A stretch of 64,000 nucleotides of DNA, taken from the NCBI GenBank assembly GCA_038363925.1, contig JAQQWL010000016.1, positions 1,550,001 to 1,614,000 on the forward strand, written 5' to 3'. The position numbers were made by a program, and so were the translations under genes. Under the pieces are notes generated by a model. It searched no databases, was not told the DNA's origin, and saw only the letters and a list, made by a program, of their open reading frames with translations. The stretch's first letter is position 1. The number at the start of each line of letters is the position of its first letter. Below, one piece after another: positions 58,501 to 64,000 of the stretch. The stretch comes from Apiospora phragmitis. Its lineage: Eukaryota > Ascomycota > Sordariomycetes > Amphisphaeriales > Apiosporaceae.

Positions 58501-60203
58501 ACGGGAGACTATTATTACTGTTAAAAATCGAACGACATAGTACTTTATATACGTACCTGTCCAAGCTTCTTTTTTTTAGTCTTACCGTATGGGTATTTAT
58601 TTCTAACTAGTTTGGTTATACTTAAGGCGGTTGAAATTCTTTAGATAAGATTTCTAAACTGTTTAACTTTTTTTATATAACGCCTTATCGATAAATTAAT
58701 TAGCGTCGGATATCTTATTATTATTTCGGAAGGGTAAGAATAGGAAAATAACGTGGTGGGATAGGGAAGACCCGCTTAGGCCCGCTTATTAGTAGAGCTT
58801 ACGAAATAGCCATTATTATTTAAACGTTATAATAGTAAATAAAGCTTTATATGTATCTACTAATTATATTGCCGCACGCCCCTAGCTTTAAATATAGGAA
58901 AAACGACTTAATTGGTATGGTATGCAGATCCCGTAACTTGGTCAGCCTTATCCCGATAATCACAATGCGTGCCTGGTGCTGAACTTATGTTTAGTAAGTA
59001 AATATACCCTAAGCAGAACCTGATAAGTGCGTACGATTCCATCGATACGTCCACCACTTCAGCATCCGGCGCGATCGCATTTCAACCTCCCCTACGCCTA
59101 TAAGTTTGTCGCATTCTCTTTCGGCAGCTCCACATGATGGCTTCCCCGCCAGCGACGACGCTCATTGCCCGAAATCCCGGCACGATGCATTTGCCCAAGC
59201 AAACCGACGTCGAGACCAGCTCCGACTCGGAACCCGACTCGGTCACATCAAACCATCTGGACGAGCTTCCTCAAAGGCTCGAACTAACAAGGCTCGGCTA
59301 GTCTTTATCTCAACTACGATTTATACCAACTACCGGCCGAGCATGAGACCAACACCTTGGCCTGTTCTATCACCCTTGCCGCCAACGACAGAATTGGGGA
59401 AGTTAGTAAAGGGGCCATCTTCTTTTGACGTCCTCGAGTTCCGCGTTAGGAATAGGCTCGTGCGAGTATCCTTTCCCCACCCCTTATTCATTCCCAGCCC
59501 GTCCCTCTTTCTTTAGTTATCCCTTTCCCTATCCCCTCCACCTCCGACATCCCGAGCGCGAAAGGGACATTGCACACCGCCATGATGTTCGTTCGTGTCA
59601 TTGATCACTTGTATGGTCCGTCAGCTCCATATTTGAGGGCTGACGTTGAGAAGATATAATAGAGCTACCTACTATAAGCTAAACACATCCATACGGATAG
59701 GTTATTAAATAATAGTGCTGTTTACGCAGAGGTGTTACTTAGAACTTCCGATAATACCGCTTTAAGGTTAAATAGGACGGGAAACGGATCTATTAAACGC
59801 TGCGAAGTTGAAGCAGGCTACTCCTCGGCTCGTAGATTAGGGCAAAGGATAATATTAGTCGGCTAATCTGTATAAAAGGATTCCACTATTTTTTATAATT
59901 ATGAATTAATAAAAATTATTTTCTTAAGTAAAACACGCTTACAATGTTTATAAATAATAATATCTATAGCGGCGACCGGTTATAATATAACATTAGCTAT
60001 ATTTATAAATAAAAATAAGCATTATATTATAATATTCTTTGTATTAAAAAATATTTAAAAATAAGCTATAATAGCCTATTACGGTACTAGCCCTCGTTAC
60101 TAAATACTAGAAATTAAAGCCAGAAATATAATATATTCGTCGTGGTTAGCTAGTAATTCTACCTCTATTCTTAATAATATACGCGTTTAAAGTTGCTTTA
60201 TTC
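58501..60203. other. AT-rich, probably RIP-altered DNA
   Basis: TATAA/TTATA-rich sequence dominates, notably 59640-60200. A GC-richer island at 59040-59520 carries overlapping ORFs of about 60-136 codons with no recognisable domain. No transposase or reverse-transcriptase motif could be read. Confidence 0.4.
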
Positions 60204-60600
60204 CTACTTATAATACCCCTATTTATATCCTTCGCATAGGTTTTCGCGATACGGATCCGTTATCTTCGACGAGTATATCGGCGGTTCTATATCGATACCA
60301 GCTTACTTTTTAAGTCGGTATACAACTCGTTTAATGTATAATCTCTTATGTAGCTCTATTTTGCCGAGGCCGTTACACTTTTTACACCGCTGTTTATACA
60401 CGATAGCGTCGTACTGGTTATTATAGTAGCCTCGGATTACGATAATAACCCTTTTATTATTTTATACGTAAAGCGAATAATTATAGTGGTCGTAAACGAA
60501 CTTAGCTATAACGTGCGTTTTATATTCTTGTTCCGGCTCCTTATTATTTTTATTAAACTATAGCGAAGGGAAAAGCTCTGGTGTCTCGTTTAAAATATTT
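60204..60600 (-). pseudogene. zf-3CxxC-type zinc-binding protein, RIP-type pseudogene
   Basis: The minus strand reads TPELFPSL, stop, FNKNNKEPEQEYKTHVIAKF, YNYSLYV, stop, NNKRVIIVIRGYYNNQYD, AIVYKQRCKKCNGLGK, RVVYRLKK, stop, AGIDIEPPIYS, and DPYRENLCEGYK, stop. This follows the order of the 3CxxC zinc-finger family, with the CKKC pair, the VVYRLKKW segment and the ENLCEGC ending. Tyr or stop codons stand where the family has Cys or Trp, as C-to-T/G-to-A change would produce (TGG to TAA, TGC/TGT to TAT). The start is not preserved. Family members are fungal proteins of unknown cellular role. Confidence 0.7.
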
Positions 60601-62826
60601 TAGTGTAACGAGGAGAACTATAAGAACGTTAACAACTCATAATAAATAACGCGGACTCGCGGGCTACGATATTTTACGCTTTTCTTTCTCTGCTTATAAA
60701 AATGGATTAGTAAGTCTTTAAGGTGTTTTTAGAGGGTATCCTCGCTGATAAATATCCGATCACAGCTTTGGTACTCGGTTAAAGCGTGCGATCTAATGGG
60801 CGAGTTTTTTACGTGCTATTTCTAGGCCTGATTATCTTTGAAGAAACGGTTGTACGGCTCGCAGCGTGGCATCGTAGGAGGAATATATTACCGCATGTAT
60901 AGTTAGGGAAAAGAGAGATGAAAAAGATATTAAATTCGGCGTGAAGTGTACTTGTAGAGGTGTGCTAACTGTAATGAGACTGAAAGCGCGAGGAGAAGGT
61001 TATTATCGGTTAATTTTAAAAAGTAGGAATATGGCTGGCCTGTCCTGTTTACTCTTCTTTTGTCGTGACCGTTTATTTAATATAGCTATAGTAGAGAGTG
61101 AGCCCCAGGCTAATAATTTAGTAACACAGGGGCGTTGACGTTATATGTTATGCATGCGGCCGACTGTGATACGATATTACGGTTAATGAATGAGGCCGAT
61201 CATAAGAAAGGGGAAAGAAAGACTTACTTAATACTAGAAACGCGATTACGATGGACCATAAATTAGGTCCTATATTATAATAGTGGGAGCAGGCACGTAA
61301 ACTCGAGAATCCTTAAATAAGACTTACTGTACTGAATAATTAAATAAGAAGCTTCAATGCTAAGTGATCGCAATTACTCTCGGTTGTTTTTAGATACCGC
61401 ATCGCCAACTTCGTGAAGTCTGTTTGTAACTGCTCGAATCCACTAGGGGCGGGACCGCTCTTTTGTTTGTGAGTACTCGCCGTTTGGTAAGCTAGATGGC
61501 ATCTCAGGGCAACGTTCCATCCTGCCGGCTAGATTTGTAAAAACCGTGAAAGGTGACGTAGTCATACCGGGCCGCTGCCTTATCTAGCCAGCGACTTCCC
61601 TTGTAGAACCTGAGGCCAGTCTGACGGATCGGATGCCTTATAGATCTCCCTTTAGCAGCTCATCGTTTGCACCACTCATGTTTTATGATTGGCGTGGCAG
61701 TTGCCAATATTTTCTTTACGTGCTATTCAAAAGTACCTATCCAGAGGTGCTTCGTCAAGGACTTGGTAGATATTAATAGTAGTATCGTGGATCGTCGAAA
61801 GGAGGAGTGCAATTAGTTTTTTTATATTAAGGTATTAAAGGGTAAACGTGGGAAAAAACGTGGAAGCTAAGACACTGATGGATCCAGGTACAGGGCGCTC
61901 CCTAACCCCGCCGTATGTCGTCGACTATCTTTGATTGTTACGTCGCAATCCGAACTTAACCTCTTGACCCTGGCATTTCTACCTCCACGTATAAGCTCTG
62001 ACTAGTATTCTTGGTGGCCGCCCGCTTGGGTTGCAGCTCGTTCAGTTGGTGGATGGAATGGTTGGGTAGGCTGCGCGTCGGAAGCCAGCTAGCCCTTTAA
62101 GGGCCGATATGCTGCTGGAAGCATGAAGTACTTGGGGCGCGGCGGATTTCTCATGGCTCGCAGGTAGTAACGTCTAGCATGCCTAGCGTATATGAGTGGT
62201 TACCAAAACGGGGCTTGAGTATCGGTCGGCTTAAGAAGCTCGAAAGAAGAGTAGCCAGGAGCACTGCAACAAGGAGCAGCTGGGTTCACGTGGATGTGCC
62301 TCGATCTGGTGTAGGGGTAGTGTTCGTTACCTAGGGGCCTCTGCGCGTGTTCTGAGACATGAAGTGGTAAGAGACTAGGTTCCCAAGAACCATGACGGGC
62401 ATTGTTCGTGGCAGTGGCGGGAGGTGGTTGAAGGCAATGTCCTGTGTGAAGTTGGCGTACGTCGACAAGACAGAAAACTGGACGAGGCTGGATGAGTTCT
62501 CGAGTTGGTCTTGGTCTGTGCGGTGGAGTGCTTAAGTTTTGTCGCACCCCACTGTAGGGGGCCTGATGCTAAAAATAGTACACCAAAAGGGACGAAGACC
62601 TTGCAATACTTGTCCCACTTGCACAATCGGGCTCGAGGTTCCTGCTCCAAGGTGACGGTGGTGGGTGCCAAAAGAGTCGTACCCCAAACCTTTCTCGCAT
62701 TTGGTTCTCTCAATTTGCCGATCATCTTCTTCACCCTCAATACATCCTACAAAAAGTCCATTGGCCCACACACCACCGCATACGCAGTCTCAGTTATTCC
62801 AAAACTCGATTGGTCATTTCGTGACG
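60601..62826. other. Intergenic, AT-rich to mixed, no supported gene
   Basis: AT-rich to about 61400, then balanced composition. Near 61850-61865 GTGGGAAAAAACGTGGAAGC resembles part of the ATAAACG-rich repeat. ORFs at 62200-62800 overlap on both strands and lack motifs. Confidence 0.4.
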
Positions 62827-63901
62827 ATGACGTACTCGGAGTACTCCTTCGATTCAGAGGTTGGGGCCTTTTTTAAGAAAACAGCAGTAATCCGTGCCAC
62901 TTGTGACGCCCGAGCAAAAGAGCTTGCCGGCGGGAGTGTTGCCGCTGTCGAGGTCCAGGGCGCTTGCAGCTACACCGTCTACGCTGGCCCTGAACTAGAA
63001 TATGTCGTCCAGTTTCGCCTCAAATCCCTGGCGCTCAAGCTTGACGTCGTTATGTTAGCGACACAGGTGTACGGTCCACTTGCACCGATGGTATCCTTTG
63101 AGGGAGTTGTTGGAGGGGGGGGGAGGAGCCGCTCTGCGTCACCTGATGAAACGTATGCGTGGAATAACGCATGTCGATTTCATCCGCGTATATGGCTTTC
63201 CAGAAGACTCGCCGGATAATATTTCGTGGCGTAAGAACCTCATCGAAGATATTGCACAGTATGTTTCCATTTTAGCAATTACCGACTTTGCGATGTTTAC
63301 TGTTTGTAGCTTTTTAGCTTTGTCCTGGAAATCTCCTTAGCCAGTCAGCTTCGACTTCCGCAGCAGTTTAGCAAATACCTATAACAGAGACCTACGGCTG
63401 CTACAGACTGCACTCCCGTCGCGATTTCTGCCAAGCATCCAGACCTGTATCGACTCAATGAACGACATTCTGTCTCTATCTATGGTTCTTCTGCATTAAG
63501 ATTTCAGTTCCTGTAACATCATAGTGGACGAAAAGACCTGTCACATCGTTGGTGTGATTGATTGGGCGGAAGCTGAAGTAGCTCCATTCGGGCTTAACTT
63601 GCATTCTTTGCAATCTATCACCGGAAAACTTCATCTACGCGACGGTTGGATGCGTTATAGAGATTTCGACAGCCTACAGGCCATTTTCTGGGAAAACTTT
63701 AGTCGCGAAGCTGGTGGATTACCTGATAACCAGCTCCGTACCATCAAACTGGCGATGATACTGGGTCTGTTGTTGTCACATGGCTTTACAAGACGTCTTG
63801 CGAACGAGCCAGAGCCGGTGCCTATCGGCGACGATGAGCAGGGACGCTACAATATGATGACATTAGATGGGTTCCTTATCAATCTGGACACACGATTTTG
63901 A
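62827..63901 (+). pseudogene. APH-type phosphotransferase (kinase-like fold), broken
   Basis: Pieces match fungal proteins annotated as phosphotransferase enzyme family (aminoglycoside phosphotransferase/choline kinase-like fold). Landmarks are YAGPELEYVVQFRLKSLALK, VYGPLAPMVSFEG, FALSWKSP-like LALSWKSP, LRLLQTALPSRFLPSIQ, the catalytic-loop region LLH-x-DFSSCNIIVDE and the metal-binding HIVGVIDWAEAEVAPFGLNL, then LRTIKLAMILGLLLSHGF. Damage consists of a one-base change in the nine-G run at 63114-63122, a TAG after WKSP, and a TAA inside the catalytic loop between LLH and DFSSCN. A GT-AG intron near 63258-63310 is otherwise intact. The start is the ATG of MTYSEYSFDS and is tentative. True substrates of these fungal proteins are mostly unknown. 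Confidence 0.65.
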
Positions 63902-64000
63902 TAGCTTTAGGAAGCCGCAGTAGACTGCTGAGCAGGGGCAAAATGGACACTGACGACGAGATTTCACCTCAATGAAAGGCTGAATAACTCTACTTATCGT

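Noticed and set aside
59106..59516. A 136-codon plus-strand ORF in the AT-rich region
   Set aside because: It lies in a small GC island with two other overlapping frames, and none shows a motif; insufficient support for a gene.
1..64000. tRNA genes, rRNA, CRISPR arrays and telomeric repeats
   Set aside because: I looked for tRNA B-box-like words, regularly spaced identical repeats and TTAGGG arrays, and saw none that were convincing. The organism is eukaryotic, so CRISPR is not expected.

Overview
The window is nuclear DNA of a filamentous ascomycete (Pezizomycotina). The genes are split by short introns with GTAAGT/GTGAGT-type donors, CTAAC-like branch points and AG acceptors. Several families are typical of these fungi: Zn2Cys6 regulators, PTH11/rhodopsin-like membrane proteins, DUF4246, 2EXR, zf-3CxxC and DUF3435. 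Everything here was read by eye; exon borders come from splice motifs and family conservation, and no database search was run.

Region 1 (1-43 kb) is gene-rich and looks like an accessory nutrient-scavenging region. In order it holds: a secreted two-repeat protein; a broken D-2-hydroxyacid dehydrogenase; a broken allantoate-permease-type MFS transporter; a Zn2Cys6 regulator; a flavocytochrome b2 (L-lactate dehydrogenase); a DUF4246 pseudogene; a protein of unknown function; an RRM remnant; a PTH11-like membrane protein; a hydantoinase/DUF917 fusion facing an NCS1 permease across a promoter with three GATA-factor sites; a 2EXR protein; a small three-exon gene; a second PTH11-like protein; an APC (choline/GABA-type) permease; a wall-sensor-like single-TM protein; and an intact MFS transporter. 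The dehydrogenase, MFS and regulator look like one decayed uptake/catabolic module. The hydantoinase and permease look like a nitrogen-scavenging pair.

Region 2 (43.4-46.9 kb) is the most unusual locus. A DUF3435 tyrosine recombinase, the family of Starship 'captain' proteins, still has its R...HxxR...H...Y active site. It appears to continue through a Cys/His-rich region and a Ser-rich linker into two chromodomains.

Region 3 (46.9-64 kb) is gene-poor, increasingly AT-rich and full of relics. It holds a C2H2 regulator, a degenerate tandem repeat, an unrecognised basic protein with a degraded second copy 4 kb away, a mariner-like HTH remnant, a zf-3CxxC pseudogene and an APH-like pseudogene. 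Several relics have stops that C-to-T (RIP-type) changes could explain.

Two observations cut across the window. First, introns of two unrelated genes (20.3 and 30.6 kb) are copies of one sequence, as expected of introner-like elements. Second, many conserved genes carry single-base indels, often in homopolymers, while others are intact. This is either real decay or consensus error and must be settled before individual genes are called dead.
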